DNA from: Priestia megaterium
Lineage (GTDB): Bacteria > Bacillota > Bacilli > Bacillales > Bacillaceae_H
Reading direction: 5' to 3'
Length of the DNA: 64,000 nucleotides
Assembly (NCBI RefSeq): GCF_009497655.1
Contig: NZ_CP023317.1
Span: 1,393,501 to 1,457,500, forward strand
The notes under the pieces: generated by a model
Seen by the model: the letters and a program-made list of their open reading frames with translations, nothing else
Told to the model about the DNA's origin: nothing
Databases searched by the model: none
Part shown: positions 9,742 through 19,142 of the stretch, one piece after another
Position numbering within the stretch: the stretch's first letter is position 1
Layout: each line of letters opens with the position of its first letter
Translations under genes and position numbers: made by a program

Positions 9742-9912
9742 ATGGAAAGCAGGATTGAAGTATTATCAACTGTCCGCGTGGAAAATTCCTCGGATTTATA
9801 TAAAATTGTTGATAGTTTGAATCGCACGTTGAAAAAGCAAGATTTGATGTTCGGATTAGCGTTAGATGAAGAAGATCAAAGCAAAGCTGTATTTACAATT
9901 TATCGTACATAA
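9742..9912 (+). CDS. ypmA: YpmA family protein
   Basis: Small 56-residue protein, uncharacterised, conserved in Bacillaceae at this position between dinG and ypmB. AGGAGG lies 6 bases before the ATG at 9742, which rules out the longer in-frame extension to 9655. No transmembrane segment or known catalytic motif. It is followed after 11 bp by ypmB, then aspB. Function unknown; identification rests mainly on synteny and size. Confidence 0.8.
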   Translation: MESRIEVLSTVRVENSSDLYKIVDSLNRTLKKQDLMFGLALDEEDQSKAVFTIYRT

Positions 9913-9923
9913 GTAGGGATTTT

Positions 9924-10412
9924 ATGAAAAAGTTAATTATTGTAGCGGTAGCTGCTGTGCTTTTAATTATCGGAGGCATTTCTTTTAGCATTTATCACTC
10001 GTCTGTGAAGGATGTTCAGTCTGCTGAGGAAAAAGCAGCATCCCAAGCAAAAAAAGAATTTAATTTGAAATCTGTCACAAGCACCCAGCCATATTTCGGC
10101 AATCATGCATTTTATGTAGTAGAAGGTACAAACCGAAGCAATCAAAAGGTAATTGCTTGGATGCCTAAAAGCAAAAAACAAACAGCTGTTTTAAAGAAAG
10201 CAAGCAGCGGGATCACAAAAGAGAAAGCCATTTCCATTGTGAAAAATGATAAAAATCCGCAGGAAATTAAGTCGGTGCGCCTAGGCATTGAAAATAAAAA
10301 GCCGCTGTGGGAAGTAACATATGTGGATAAAGATAAGAAACATTTAACATACTATTATCTTGATTTCTCTAGCGGTGAATTTATAAAACGATACAGCTTA
10401 TCTCAATCATAA
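9924..10412 (+). CDS. ypmB: Membrane-anchored PepSY/DUF5590 protein YpmB
   Basis: 162 residues. One N-terminal hydrophobic segment (about 4-26, with IVAVAAVLLIIGGISFSIY) probably anchors it facing outward. The rest is a pair of small PepSY-like alpha/beta repeats: TKEKAISIVKNDKNPQEI followed by a PLWEVTYVDKD strand and YYLDFSSGE at the end. PepSY domains are often linked to peptidase inhibition at the envelope, but no function is shown for YpmB. It sits directly after ypmA and before aspB, as in B. subtilis. Confidence 0.85.
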   Translation: MKKLIIVAVAAVLLIIGGISFSIYHSSVKDVQSAEEKAASQAKKEFNLKSVTSTQPYFGNHAFYVVEGTNRSNQKVIAWMPKSKKQTAVLKKASSGITKEKAISIVKNDKNPQEIKSVRLGIENKKPLWEVTYVDKDKKHLTYYYLDFSSGEFIKRYSLSQS

Positions 10413-10492
10413 ATCGTTTATACCATATGAAATACCATATGTGTCATAATATAAGATTTCAGCGCTTTATGAAAATGAAGCCAATTTTTTAT

Positions 10493-10520
10493 CTATAATC
10501 AGCCTGCGGGCTGATTATAG
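10493..10520 (+). promoter_or_regulatory. Perfect 12-bp hairpin in the aspB 5' region
   Basis: CTATAATCAGCC (10493-10504), loop TGCG, GGCTGATTATAG (10509-10520). It is not followed by a clear T-run. It lies 11 bases before the AGGGGGAG ribosome site of aspB, so it may stabilise the mRNA 5' end or affect initiation, or be a weak terminator of ypmAB. Confidence 0.55.
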
Positions 10521-10545
10521 CTTTAGTTCATAGGGGGAGATTTTA

Positions 10546-11730
10546 GTGAAGTTAGCAAAACGTGTATCAGCATTAACGCCATCATCAACATTAGCGATTA
10601 CAGCAAAAGCGAAAGAATTGAAAGCGGCTGGTCATGATGTGATTGGACTTGGAGCAGGGGAACCTGATTTTAATACGCCGCAGCACATTTTAGAAGCGGC
10701 TGTTACGGCAATGAATGATGGTCAGACAAAATATACGCCAGCAGGCGGTCTTGCACCATTAAAAGAAGCGGTAATTGAAAAATTCAAACGCGATCAAGGC
10801 CTGACGTATTCACCTTCTGAAATTATTGTTTGTACAGGTGCTAAGCACGCACTGTATACGTTATTTCAAGTTCTGTTAGACGAAGGTGACGAAGTAATTA
10901 TCCCAACTCCTTACTGGGTAAGTTATCCTGAGCAAGTAAAGTTAGCAGAAGGTACACCCGTATTCGTTGAAGGTTCTGAAAATAACGAATTTAAAATCAC
11001 ACCTGAACAATTAGAAGCGTCTATTACTGCTAAAACTAAAGCTGTTATTATCAATTCACCAAGCAACCCAACGGGTATGATTTACACAAGAGAAGAGCTT
11101 CAAGCTTTAGGAGAAGTTTGCTTGAAGCACGATATTTTTATCGTATCAGATGAAATTTATGAAAAGCTTGTATATGGTCAAAATGAACATGTATCGATTG
11201 CACAGCTTTCACCAGCGTTAAAAGAAAAAACAATTATCATTAACGGTGTTTCTAAGTCACATTCCATGACGGGCTGGCGCATTGGATATGCAGCTGGTGA
11301 TGCTACAGTTATTAAAGCAATGACAAACCTAGCGAGTCACAGCACGTCAAATCCAACATCTATTGCTCAATATGCAACAATCGCTGCTTATAACGGCACT
11401 CAGGAGCCGGTGGAAATGATGCGACAAGCTTTTGAAGAGCGTCTAAACGTGATTCATGAAAAGCTGATTAACATTCCAGGGTTCTCATGCTTAAAACCAC
11501 AGGGTGCTTTCTATTTATTCCCTAATGCAATTGAAGCTGCAAAGTTAACTGGCTTTGATACAGTTGATGCATGGGTAGAAGCTATTTTAGAAGAAGAGAA
11601 GGTAGCGCTAGTGCCTGGATCAGGATTCGGTTCACCTGAAAACGTACGTCTTTCTTATGCTACATCACTAGATCTGCTAGAAAAGGCATTGGAACGAATT
11701 CAATCATTCATGACTCGTCATATGAAATAA
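10546..11730 (+). CDS. aspB: Aspartate aminotransferase AspB
   Basis: Fold-type I PLP aminotransferase interconverting aspartate/2-oxoglutarate and oxaloacetate/glutamate. 394 residues. Visible motifs: GAGEPDFNTP near the N-terminus, NSPSNPTG, the YEKLVYG segment, the PLP lysine in GVSKSHSMTGWR, and the substrate-carboxylate arginine region NVRLSYATS. The GTG start follows AGGGGGAG. Its product aspartate feeds the neighbouring asparaginyl-tRNA synthetase route and the pantothenate route through panD. A terminator separates it from asnS. Confidence 0.94.
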   Translation: MKLAKRVSALTPSSTLAITAKAKELKAAGHDVIGLGAGEPDFNTPQHILEAAVTAMNDGQTKYTPAGGLAPLKEAVIEKFKRDQGLTYSPSEIIVCTGAKHALYTLFQVLLDEGDEVIIPTPYWVSYPEQVKLAEGTPVFVEGSENNEFKITPEQLEASITAKTKAVIINSPSNPTGMIYTREELQALGEVCLKHDIFIVSDEIYEKLVYGQNEHVSIAQLSPALKEKTIIINGVSKSHSMTGWRIGYAAGDATVIKAMTNLASHSTSNPTSIAQYATIAAYNGTQEPVEMMRQAFEERLNVIHEKLINIPGFSCLKPQGAFYLFPNAIEAAKLTGFDTVDAWVEAILEEEKVALVPGSGFGSPENVRLSYATSLDLLEKALERIQSFMTRHMK

Positions 11731-11749
11731 AAAAGATTATATTTAAAAA

Positions 11750-11800
11750 CAAAAGAGCCTTTTAGCACAGATCACACGTGTTAGAAGGCTCTTTTTGTTT
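11750..11800 (+). terminator. Terminator between aspB and asnS
   Basis: AAAAGAGCCTT...AAGGCTCTTTTT with an extended, partly paired interior (TAGCAC / GTGTTA). It ends aspB and lies just upstream of the asnS promoter. Confidence 0.8.
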
Positions 11801-11805
11801 GTTAC

Positions 11806-11834
11806 TTGTTATTATGTTTGTCGAAATGTATAAT
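11806..11834 (+). promoter_or_regulatory. Sigma-A promoter of asnS
   Basis: TTGTTA (11806-11811), 17-base spacer, TATAAT (11829-11834). Transcription would begin near 11841, about 45 bases before the asnS start. Confidence 0.7.
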
Positions 11835-11885
11835 AGGATGGCATACATAATTACGAAATGTAAGTTTTTTGGAGGGATATTAATC

Positions 11886-13178
11886 GTGAAAATTACGATT
11901 TCAGAAGCAAGCAAGCATGTAGGAAAAGAAGTAACAATTGGTGCTTGGTTAGCGAATAAACGTTCAAGTGGTAAAATTGCCTTTTTACAGCTGCGCGATG
12001 GATCAGGATTCATGCAAGGGGTAGTTGTAAAAGCTGAAGTAGAAGAAGAAACTTTTAAATTAGCTAAGTCTATGACGCAAGAATCATCACTATATGTAAC
12101 AGGTGTAGTACGTGAAGATGAGCGCTCACCGTTTGGCTATGAGTTAACAGTTACAAGCCTTGAAGTTATTCATGAAGCTGTTGATTACCCAATTACGCCA
12201 AAAGAACATGGAACAGAGTTCTTAATGGATAACCGTCATTTATGGCTGCGTTCTAAACGTCAACATGCTGTTATGAAGGTTCGTAACGAAATCATTCGTG
12301 CAACGTATGAATTCTTTAACGAAAACGGGTTTACAAAAGTAGATCCTCCAATCCTAACAGGAAGTGCTCCTGAAGGAACAACAGAATTATTCCACACGAA
12401 ATATTTTGACGAAGATGCATATCTTTCTCAAAGTGGACAGCTTTATATGGAAGCAGCGGCAATGGCGCTTGGAAAAGTATTTTCATTCGGTCCAACGTTC
12501 CGCGCTGAAAAATCTAAAACACGCCGTCATTTAATTGAGTTTTGGATGATTGAACCAGAGATGGCTTTCTACCAATTCGAAGATAACTTGAAAGTACAGG
12601 AAGAGTATGTGTCTCATGTCGTACAGTCTGTTTTAACAAACTGTAAGTTAGAGTTAAATGTACTAGGCCGTGATACATCTAAGTTAGAACAAATTAAAGC
12701 GCCATTCCCTCGTATTTCGTACGATGAGGCTCTTAAATTCTTACATGAAAAAGGATTTACAGACATTCAGTGGGGAGATGACTTTGGAGCACCGCATGAA
12801 ACGGCTATCGCAGAAAGCTATGACAAGCCGGTATTCATTACACACTATCCAACGTCATTAAAACCATTTTATATGCAGCCAGATCCAACAAATGAAGACG
12901 TAGTATTATGTGCAGACTTAATCGCACCAGAAGGCTACGGAGAAATCATTGGAGGCTCTGAACGTATTCATGATCAAGAGCTTTTAGCTCAGCGTGTAGA
13001 AGAGCACAAATTAGATACAGAAACATACAAGTGGTATTTAGAGCTTCGTAAGTATGGCTCAGTTCCACATTCAGGATTTGGTTTAGGCCTTGAGCGTACA
13101 GTAGCATGGATTAGCGGCGTAGAACACGTTCGTGAAACGATTCCATTCCCACGCTTATTAAACCGTTTATACCCGTAA
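11886..13178 (+). CDS. asnS: Asparaginyl-tRNA synthetase
   Basis: Class II aminoacyl-tRNA synthetase charging tRNA-Asn. An N-terminal OB-fold anticodon-binding domain (about 10-110) precedes the catalytic core with motif 2 ([16 protein letters not shown]) and motif 3 ([10 protein letters not shown]). I start at the GTG at 11886, giving [16 protein letters not shown] and 430 residues, because GGAGGG lies 10 bases upstream and because a longer frame would extend through the promoter. It is monocistronic between two terminators. Confidence 0.96.
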   Translation: MKITISEASKHVGKEVTIGAWLANKRSSGKIAFLQLRDGSGFMQGVVVKAEVEEETFKLAKSMTQESSLYVTGVVREDERSPFGYELTVTSLEVIHEAVDYPITPKEHGTEFLMDNRHLWLRSKRQHAVMKVRNEIIRATYEFFNENGFTKVDPPILTGSAPEGTTELFHTKYFDEDAYLSQSGQLYMEAAAMALGKVFSFGPTFRAEKSKTRRHLIEFWMIEPEMAFYQFEDNLKVQEEYVSHVVQSVLTNCKLELNVLGRDTSKLEQIKAPFPRISYDEALKFLHEKGFTDIQWGDDFGAPHETAIAESYDKPVFITHYPTSLKPFYMQPDPTNEDVVLCADLIAPEGYGEIIGGSERIHDQELLAQRVEEHKLDTETYKWYLELRKYGSVPHSGFGLGLERTVAWISGVEHVRETIPFPRLLNRLYP

Positions 13179-13185
13179 GGAAGTG

Positions 13186-13223
13186 AAAAAGTATTCTGAC
13201 TCCTGTAGTCAGGATACTTTTTT
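13186..13223 (+). terminator. Terminator of asnS
   Basis: AAAAAGTATTCTGAC pairs with GTCAGGATACTTTTTT around a 7-base loop, with a T-run. Confidence 0.85.
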
Positions 13224-13514
13224 AGCTTTTTTTTATGAATCATAAAAAGAAAAGAAAAACGAGGTTTTTACTTATATCACAAGGAAACAACGGCAAACAT
13301 AGAAGAGAGTCTAACTTAAAAGGGAGTTGCAATTCTCGAAAAAATAAGTTAGTGTAATATTCTTGGAAGGAAGTCATCGTTCGTATATATTTTATATGTG
13401 CAGAGCAATGGTACGGTTTCAGCGGAAAGTTTTACATAGAAGCTTTTTTAGCTTCGAATAATTATTACTTTGACTATAAACTTCATGATATACTAACTAC
13501 TGAGGTGTTCGGAT
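13224..13514. other. Intergenic region before dnaD with an inverted repeat
   Basis: About 290 bases with no convincing gene. CTAACTTA (13311-13318) and TAAGTTAG (13345-13352) form a perfect 8-bp stem around an interior GAG/CTC hairpin, without a T-run. The last 60 bases presumably hold the dnaD promoter; TATACT at about 13490 is a candidate -10. No other feature is supported. Confidence 0.4.
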
Positions 13515-14222
13515 ATGAAAAAAGAAACGTTAATTGAATGGTTTGAACAAGGCACAGTTTCAATTCCGAAGCTGCTGCTTAATCACTATAGCGATTTGGG
13601 AATGAACGAAACGGAATTCATGACGTTAATGCATATTTATGTTTCCATTGAAGGCGGTGAAGGTTTCCCGACACCTAACGAATTGGCGGCAAAAATGAGT
13701 ATTTCAAGTGCTGTGTGTATGGATACGCTGCGAGCATTAATTCAGCGCGGCTTTTTATCTATTGAGCAAGATCAACAGCAAAACGCCCTTATTTGTGAAC
13801 GTTATTCATTAAAACCGCTTTGGGAAAAGCTTATTCATCATATGATGCAAGAAACAAGAGAAGTAGAAAAAAGCGAAGAAGAACAAGAAGAGCTTAATTT
13901 ATATACAATGTTTGAAAAAGAATTTGGCAGAGCATTGTCTCCGTTTGAATGCGAAACGCTAGCGATGTGGATTGATCAAGATCATCATGACCCCATTATT
14001 ATTAAAGCGGCACTAAGAGAGTCGGTGATGTCTGGAAAATTAAACTTCCGGTATATTGATCGTATTTTATTCGAATGGAAGAAAAATGGCATTCAGACCA
14101 TTGATCAAGCCCGCAAGCATAGCCAAAAATTTCGTCAAAATCAACAGCCCAAAAAACTATCTTCTGTTAACCCTTCTCAGTCTACATCAGCCATTCCTTT
14201 TTTTAACTGGCTAGAGCAATGA
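13515..14222 (+). CDS. dnaD: DNA replication initiation protein DnaD
   Basis: Primosome component that acts with DnaB/DnaI to load the replicative helicase at oriC and at restart sites. 235 residues: an N-terminal winged-helix/oligomerisation domain (about 1-115, with PTPNELAAKMSISSAVCMDTL) and the C-terminal DnaB/DnaD domain (about 130-200, with ALSPFECETLAMWID and FRYIDRILFEWKKNGI, the family's YIDRIL...W motif). GAGGTG precedes the ATG. The same dnaD-nth-ypoC order occurs in B. subtilis. Confidence 0.95.
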   Translation: MKKETLIEWFEQGTVSIPKLLLNHYSDLGMNETEFMTLMHIYVSIEGGEGFPTPNELAAKMSISSAVCMDTLRALIQRGFLSIEQDQQQNALICERYSLKPLWEKLIHHMMQETREVEKSEEEQEELNLYTMFEKEFGRALSPFECETLAMWIDQDHHDPIIIKAALRESVMSGKLNFRYIDRILFEWKKNGIQTIDQARKHSQKFRQNQQPKKLSSVNPSQSTSAIPFFNWLEQ

Positions 14223-14228
14223 CAGGAT

Positions 14229-14277
14229 AAAAAGCTGCTTCAAGATCCAAGTAATTGAATCTTGAAGCAGCTTTTTT
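14229..14277 (+). terminator. Terminator after dnaD
   Basis: AAAAGCTGCTTCAAGAT and ATCTTGAAGCAGCTTTTTT form a 17-bp stem with T-run. It separates dnaD from nth. Confidence 0.88.
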
Positions 14278-14362
14278 AAAAGAATGTGGACAAAAGTAGC
14301 ATTTGACAAGAACCCTATTGTAAAATAGGGGGGAACTACCTGTAAGAAGAAGGAGAACTAGT

Positions 14363-15034
14363 ATGTTAACGTTAAAACAAATCAGACAGTGCCTAGATGC
14401 TATGGCAGAAATGTTTCCTGACGCTCACTGTGAGTTAAATCATCGGAATCCCTTTGATTTAGTCATTGCTGTGGCGCTATCTGCTCAGTGCACAGATGCT
14501 TTAGTCAACCGCGTAACAGCGGATTTATTCAAGAAATATCAAACGCCTGAAGACTATTTAGCCGTTTCGTTGGAAGAGCTGCAGCAAGATATTAGATCAA
14601 TCGGCTTATATAGAAATAAAGCTAAAAACATTCAAAAGCTCTGCCGTATGCTCATTGATGAATACGGAGGAGAAGTTCCGAAAGATCGTGATGAGCTGAC
14701 CAATCTTCCAGGAGTAGGGCGTAAGACGGCTAATGTTGTTGTATCCGTAGCTTTTGGAGTACCGTCAATAGCAGTAGACACGCATGTAGAACGTGTAAGT
14801 AAACGCCTTGGGATTTGCAGGTGGAAAGATTCCGTTTTGGAAGTAGAAAAAACGCTGATGAGAAAAATTCCGAAAGATGAATGGTCCGTTACGCATCATC
14901 GACTTATCTTCTTTGGACGCTATCACTGTAAAGCACAGTCTCCTCAATGTCATGTCTGCCCGCTTCTTGATCTTTGCCGAGAAGGAAAGAAACGAATGAA
15001 AGGAAAAGAGAAGAAGACAGATGTTACCGATTGA
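14363..15034 (+). CDS. nth: Endonuclease III (DNA glycosylase/AP lyase)
   Basis: Base-excision repair enzyme removing oxidised pyrimidines and cleaving abasic sites. 223 residues with the helix-hairpin-helix LPGVGRKTANVV containing the catalytic lysine, the catalytic aspartate in VDTHVERVS, and the [4Fe-4S] cysteine pattern C-x6-C-x2-C-x5-C (CKAQSPQCHVCPLLDLC). AGAAGGAG precedes the ATG. ypoC begins inside its last codons. Confidence 0.96.
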   Translation: MLTLKQIRQCLDAMAEMFPDAHCELNHRNPFDLVIAVALSAQCTDALVNRVTADLFKKYQTPEDYLAVSLEELQQDIRSIGLYRNKAKNIQKLCRMLIDEYGGEVPKDRDELTNLPGVGRKTANVVVSVAFGVPSIAVDTHVERVSKRLGICRWKDSVLEVEKTLMRKIPKDEWSVTHHRLIFFGRYHCKAQSPQCHVCPLLDLCREGKKRMKGKEKKTDVTD

Positions 15035-15521
15035 AGTGCCGTCACATTTCATATGCGAACCATTTTATTCAAAAGAAGATCGGGTTCTTGAATTAGATAC
15101 AAAAAATGGAATAAATTATTTTGCTTATGATATTTTATACGATGTACATAAAGAAACGAAAACACCTTGGAGGGATGTTCAAAAGAACATACGGCCATTT
15201 TTTGAAAAGTGGGAAACTCAAAGGGAAGAACTGCATACGCTTTTTTCTCAGCGAAAAGCAAAAGAAGCAGCGCCTTGTATGAAACAAGCTGCTGCTATGT
15301 ATATTAGTTTACTGTTTTGGATTAATGGACAGCCCGTTCGGCGTTTAAATCGGCTGCAAGAAGACATAGCGGACCTAACCTATAAGCCTATTAACTGTGC
15401 TGAGAGACTTATGTTTTTGCTGCAGCGAGTTTCTTCTTATCAAGCGTATATTCAGCTGACAGAATTATTTAATGAGCTGCGTAAGCAGTATGCAAAAATG
15501 CTTATTCTTCACAAGAAATAA
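15021..15521 (+). CDS. ypoC: YpoC family protein
   Basis: 166-residue soluble, helix-rich protein of unknown function. It starts 14 bases inside the end of nth, so translation is coupled, and the nth-ypoC arrangement is the same in B. subtilis. LLFWINGQPVRRLNRLQ and YKPINCAERLMFLL look like the conserved core. No catalytic motif is recognisable. The terminator just after it also serves ponA from the other strand. Confidence 0.82.
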   Translation: MLPIEVPSHFICEPFYSKEDRVLELDTKNGINYFAYDILYDVHKETKTPWRDVQKNIRPFFEKWETQREELHTLFSQRKAKEAAPCMKQAAAMYISLLFWINGQPVRRLNRLQEDIADLTYKPINCAERLMFLLQRVSSYQAYIQLTELFNELRKQYAKMLILHKK

Positions 15522-15548
15522 AGCCCCTACACGTGTAGGGGCTTTTTA
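15521..15548. terminator. Bidirectional terminator between ypoC and ponA
   Basis: AAAGCCCCTACAC/GTGTAGGGGCTTTTT is nearly a perfect palindrome with A- and T-runs on both flanks, placed between convergent genes. Confidence 0.88.
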
Positions 15549-15556
15549 CTGCTGCG

Positions 15557-18388
15557 TTAATTTTCAGTTGTTGGCTCTTGCTGCGGTGTAGCAGGTGTTG
15601 ACGGCGTCGATGGTGTAGCAGGAGTTTGTGGTGTTTGACTTCCTGAGTCACTTCCACCGTTGTCTGCTGGAGGAGTTGTTGCGCCTCCGTTATTATTGTT
15701 GTTGTTGCTGCTATTACCATCGTTAGCATTGCCGCTATCGTTATTGTTATTGTTATTATCGGTATTGCCGCTATTGCTACCGCTGCTATTGCTGCCATTA
15801 TTGCTGTTTTGGTTATCATCCGGCTGAGTAGATGAATCGTCACCTTGATCAGAGCCGTTGTTTTGATCAGTGCTGCTATTATCTTCATTTTGATTATCGT
15901 CCGTTGTTCCGTCATCTTCAGGCTTAGTAGAATCATCTTCGGTAGCTTGATCTGATGAATCAGGGACTTTTACAGAAGAACTAGCGCTTTGGCCCGTATT
16001 TGTTGTTACGGTGAAACTATACGTTGCGCCTGGTGCTGGGTTGGAAATTGTTTTTCCACCGGCTCCTGCGCCAGATGCGAGTTGTTCAGAACCGTTAGGA
16101 GATGACATTGTGACTGTAAAGGTTGTATCACTGGCTGCGTTTGACGCTGACCAGTTAACTGAAATTGCTCCTCCGCTATACGAAGCAGTAATTTTTGGCT
16201 TCACATCTTTATTGTCTTTTTTCTCTTTTTTGTCCTCTTTTTTATCTTCTTTCTTTTCTTCTTTTTCTTTTTTCACAAACGTTTGAGATACTTTGGTCGG
16301 TGCAGTACCGCGCACAAAGTATTCTTTCGTAATTAAGCTCGAAGGAGTAGAGCCGCTTGGGCGTTTTAAGTCTTTGCCCGTTGGTTTTTCCACGGAACGT
16401 TCAACTACGCTGTCCGGCTGCTTGAAACTTCCTTTAGGTTTGCCTTCAGAAATATGAGTAATAACATGCTTAAAGATATTTTTTGCCATGCCTGTTTCAT
16501 TAGGACTTAAAATATAGCCGTCTTTAGCAGTTTCATAGCCTGTCCATACGGAAATCGTATAGTTTGGCGTAAATCCATTAAACCAAACGTCTTTTTCACC
16601 AGCGTCTGGAATATTGTATCGTTGCTTTTCTGCAGCACTAAAGTTCGAAGTTCCCGTTTTACCCGCAATTTCTAATCCTGGTGTACGAACAGCACGAGCT
16701 GTACCATATGATTCGTTTACAACAGATTTCATCATGTCCGTCATCATAAATGCCGTGTAATCTTGCATTGCGCGTTTTGGTTTTGGCGTTAAATCAATTT
16801 CTGTTCCATCAGGGAATTTTACCTTTGTCACCGTATGCGGTGCATTGTACATACCTTCATTTGCAAAAGCACTATAGGCTCCAGCCATTTGCAGAGGTGT
16901 AACACCTGTACGGAAGCCTCCGATAGAATAAGATTCAGAATAAGCTTCGCCGTCTTCTTCATCTAATTTTAGCCCAAGGCCTGTAGCGAACTCTTTTGCT
17001 TTGTCCGCACCGGTTGCTTGGAACGCTTTTAAAGCAGGGATGTTCAGTGAACGTCCTAAAGCTTCACGCGCTGAAACCCAACCTTTATAGTTGCGTCCAA
17101 AATTTCGGATTGGCGTGCCGTTTGAATAATGATATTCTTCATCTTTTAGCGGTTGTCCAGTAGACCACTTTAAGTTCTCAATCGCTGGACCGTAATCTAA
17201 GATCGGCTTAATTGTTGAGCCGGGCTGGCGTCTCATATTTGTTGCAAAGTTCAAGCCGCCTGACACGCGGTTACGTCCGCCTCCAATTGCTTGAATACCG
17301 CCTGTTTCATTATCTACAACGACAAGACCTGCTTGGAATTTATCGTTCGGGAAGTTGACTACTTTGTTATTCATCACATCATCTACATAGTCCTGAGCAT
17401 TCGTGTCAAGCGTTGTATAAATTTCTAAGCCCGCAGAAAATGGATCCGCGTCTGTTTTCTTTTTTACTTCCTCGATTACTTGATCAATAAATACATCGTA
17501 CTTAGATGTTGATTCAGTTTGTTTAGCTAAGTGAGCCTGTACATCTACTTGTTTTGCTTTGTCGGCCTCGGCTTGTGTAATGAAGCCGTTTTTAGCCATT
17601 AAGTTTAATACTGTGTTACGGCGTTTAGTAGCATTCTCTGGGTTTGTAACTGGGTTATAAGTAGTTGGCGCTTTTGGTAAGCCTGCCAACATAGCAGCTT
17701 CATCAAGAGTTAAATCTTTTACGCTTTTAACTCCGTAAAATTTCTCAGCTGCTCGTTCAATACCGTATACTTCACCTGATGCGAAATATATTTTGTTTAA
17801 ATACATTTCAAGAATTTGTTGCTTCGAATATTTGCGCTCAAGTTGGTAAGCTAACCACATTTCTTGTACTTTACGTTTAACCGTCTTCTTTGGTGATAAG
17901 AACGAATTCTTTACCACTTGCTGAGTAATCGTACTACCGCCCTCAGCACCGAAGCCGTTTTTAAAGTTCGCCATTAATGCTCCGCCAATACGGTAAAAGT
18001 CGACGCCGTGATGTTTATAAAAACGAACGTCTTCCGTAGCGATAAATGCGTTTTTGACGACTTGAGGGATTTCATCGTATTGCACATATGTACGTTTTTG
18101 AGCTCCAATTTCTTTTACAACTGTTTTTCCATCGTTTGCATATACTTTAGATGAAAAAGAGTTTTTTAATACCGAGTCATCAACTTTTGGAGCATCGCTT
18201 ATCATAGCAAAAAAAGTTCCCACTCCGGCAATGAGCCCGATGATTCCTATCAGTAAAACTGCGGCAACAATTTTACGAAATAGGCCTCCTTTTTTCTTCT
18301 TTTTCGGTTTTCCTTGAGATTTACCTTCTGGTTTGTTGTCATTCATAGCTCTTCGTCGTTCTTCACGAGAGCGATAATTATCTGACAT
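15557..18388 (-). CDS. ponA: Penicillin-binding protein 1A/1B (bifunctional peptidoglycan synthase)
   Basis: Class A PBP. Order of parts: basic cytoplasmic tail, one membrane anchor (about 37-60), GT51 glycosyltransferase with catalytic ATEDVRFYKHHGVD, transpeptidase with the serine motif STIK (S391, K394) and GKTGTSN, a fibronectin III-like domain (about 725-795), then a low-complexity C-terminal tail rich in N, D, S, Q and G ending with T/P repeats. At 943 residues it is longer than typical PBP1 because of this tail, which probably spans the wall. It follows recU on the same strand by 63 bp, as in B. subtilis recU-ponA. Confidence 0.95.
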   Translation of the reverse strand: MSDNYRSREERRRAMNDNKPEGKSQGKPKKKKKGGLFRKIVAAVLLIGIIGLIAGVGTFFAMISDAPKVDDSVLKNSFSSKVYANDGKTVVKEIGAQKRTYVQYDEIPQVVKNAFIATEDVRFYKHHGVDFYRIGGALMANFKNGFGAEGGSTITQQVVKNSFLSPKKTVKRKVQEMWLAYQLERKYSKQQILEMYLNKIYFASGEVYGIERAAEKFYGVKSVKDLTLDEAAMLAGLPKAPTTYNPVTNPENATKRRNTVLNLMAKNGFITQAEADKAKQVDVQAHLAKQTESTSKYDVFIDQVIEEVKKKTDADPFSAGLEIYTTLDTNAQDYVDDVMNNKVVNFPNDKFQAGLVVVDNETGGIQAIGGGRNRVSGGLNFATNMRRQPGSTIKPILDYGPAIENLKWSTGQPLKDEEYHYSNGTPIRNFGRNYKGWVSAREALGRSLNIPALKAFQATGADKAKEFATGLGLKLDEEDGEAYSESYSIGGFRTGVTPLQMAGAYSAFANEGMYNAPHTVTKVKFPDGTEIDLTPKPKRAMQDYTAFMMTDMMKSVVNESYGTARAVRTPGLEIAGKTGTSNFSAAEKQRYNIPDAGEKDVWFNGFTPNYTISVWTGYETAKDGYILSPNETGMAKNIFKHVITHISEGKPKGSFKQPDSVVERSVEKPTGKDLKRPSGSTPSSLITKEYFVRGTAPTKVSQTFVKKEKEEKKEDKKEDKKEKKDNKDVKPKITASYSGGAISVNWSASNAASDTTFTVTMSSPNGSEQLASGAGAGGKTISNPAPGATYSFTVTTNTGQSASSSVKVPDSSDQATEDDSTKPEDDGTTDDNQNEDNSSTDQNNGSDQGDDSSTQPDDNQNSNNGSNSSGSNSGNTDNNNNNNDSGNANDGNSSNNNNNNGGATTPPADNGGSDSGSQTPQTPATPSTPSTPATPQQEPTTEN
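15580..15960 (-). repeat. Low-complexity Asn/Asp/Ser-coding tract in ponA
   Basis: Trinucleotide-like runs (ATT/GTT/ATC on the + strand) encode alternating N, D, S and G residues, then TPST/PATP repeats. Such tracts commonly vary in length between strains through slippage. They also produce long spurious open frames on other frames here. Confidence 0.7.
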
Positions 18389-18451
18389 AAAAACTCCTAC
18401 CTTTCAACGCATTGTAAGAGAATGATTTCCGTAAACATATATATCATACTC

Positions 18452-19051
18452 TTAAAAGTATAATTTATCTATAGTTTTTATGTAATCGATTCTCGGATGG
18501 TAACCAAGTTCGATGAAATGCCCTTTTTTTTCAATATCTGCCTTAGGGATTGATTTTCGTCCATCTTTTTTCATGGCATCCCAATAAGGAAAAAGGAACT
18601 GTGCTTCGAACAAGTATATTTCTTGTAAAGTAGAGAACATTAATATAACGAAACAAACCCCGTTTTGTTTCACAATTTGCTTCATATGTTCAATTTGATG
18701 TTCATGAAAATTACGCAGAGGAAATGAGGTTTTATTTCTCGTTTCTTTTGCTTCAAAGTCAAGGTGTTTTCCTTTATAGATTCCATTATAGTCTGTAGTA
18801 GAAGCCTGCTTAAAATAAGCTTCTTTGATAACAGCGGCACTTCTCTTCGGATAGTCTACTTTTACAATTTGAACAGGGGTTGGTTTTTTGTGAACAATGG
18901 CTATTCCTTTTGAAACATAGTATTCGTTTGTTTCGTTTAAATCGTCCTCCAGCGTCATACCACGATTGCTATAGCTAGCTTCTAGCTTTTTAGGGGAAGG
19001 ACTGCTGGTATTCAATGGCTTATAGGCCTTTCCGTTAGGATAGCGAATCAT
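18452..19051 (-). CDS. recU: Holliday junction resolvase RecU
   Basis: Resolves Holliday junctions in recombination and chromosome segregation, and modulates RecA and RuvAB. 199 residues from the ATG at 19051 ([10 protein letters not shown]), chosen because AAAGGAG lies 8 bases upstream. The nuclease core is visible: [25 protein letters not shown], and the DFEAKET metal-binding/catalytic motif followed by [14 protein letters not shown]. It is divergent from yppC, with a shared promoter region of about 90 bp. Confidence 0.96.
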   Translation of the reverse strand: MIRYPNGKAYKPLNTSSPSPKKLEASYSNRGMTLEDDLNETNEYYVSKGIAIVHKKPTPVQIVKVDYPKRSAAVIKEAYFKQASTTDYNGIYKGKHLDFEAKETRNKTSFPLRNFHEHQIEHMKQIVKQNGVCFVILMFSTLQEIYLFEAQFLFPYWDAMKKDGRKSIPKADIEKKGHFIELGYHPRIDYIKTIDKLYF

Positions 19052-19142
19052 AACCATCACTCCTTTAGTGTAAATCTATTAAACAAACAAATTCTATTAT
19101 ACCAAATCCTACAAATAAAAATAGATGAAAGAAGATGAAGAG

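Noticed and set aside
15502-15936. Minus-strand 144-codon frame rich in Ile and Thr
   Set aside because: Shifted frame of the low-complexity ponA tail.
16011-16286. Plus-strand 91-codon frame
   Set aside because: Antisense shadow of ponA; no ribosome site and biased Ser/Phe composition from Lys/Glu codons.
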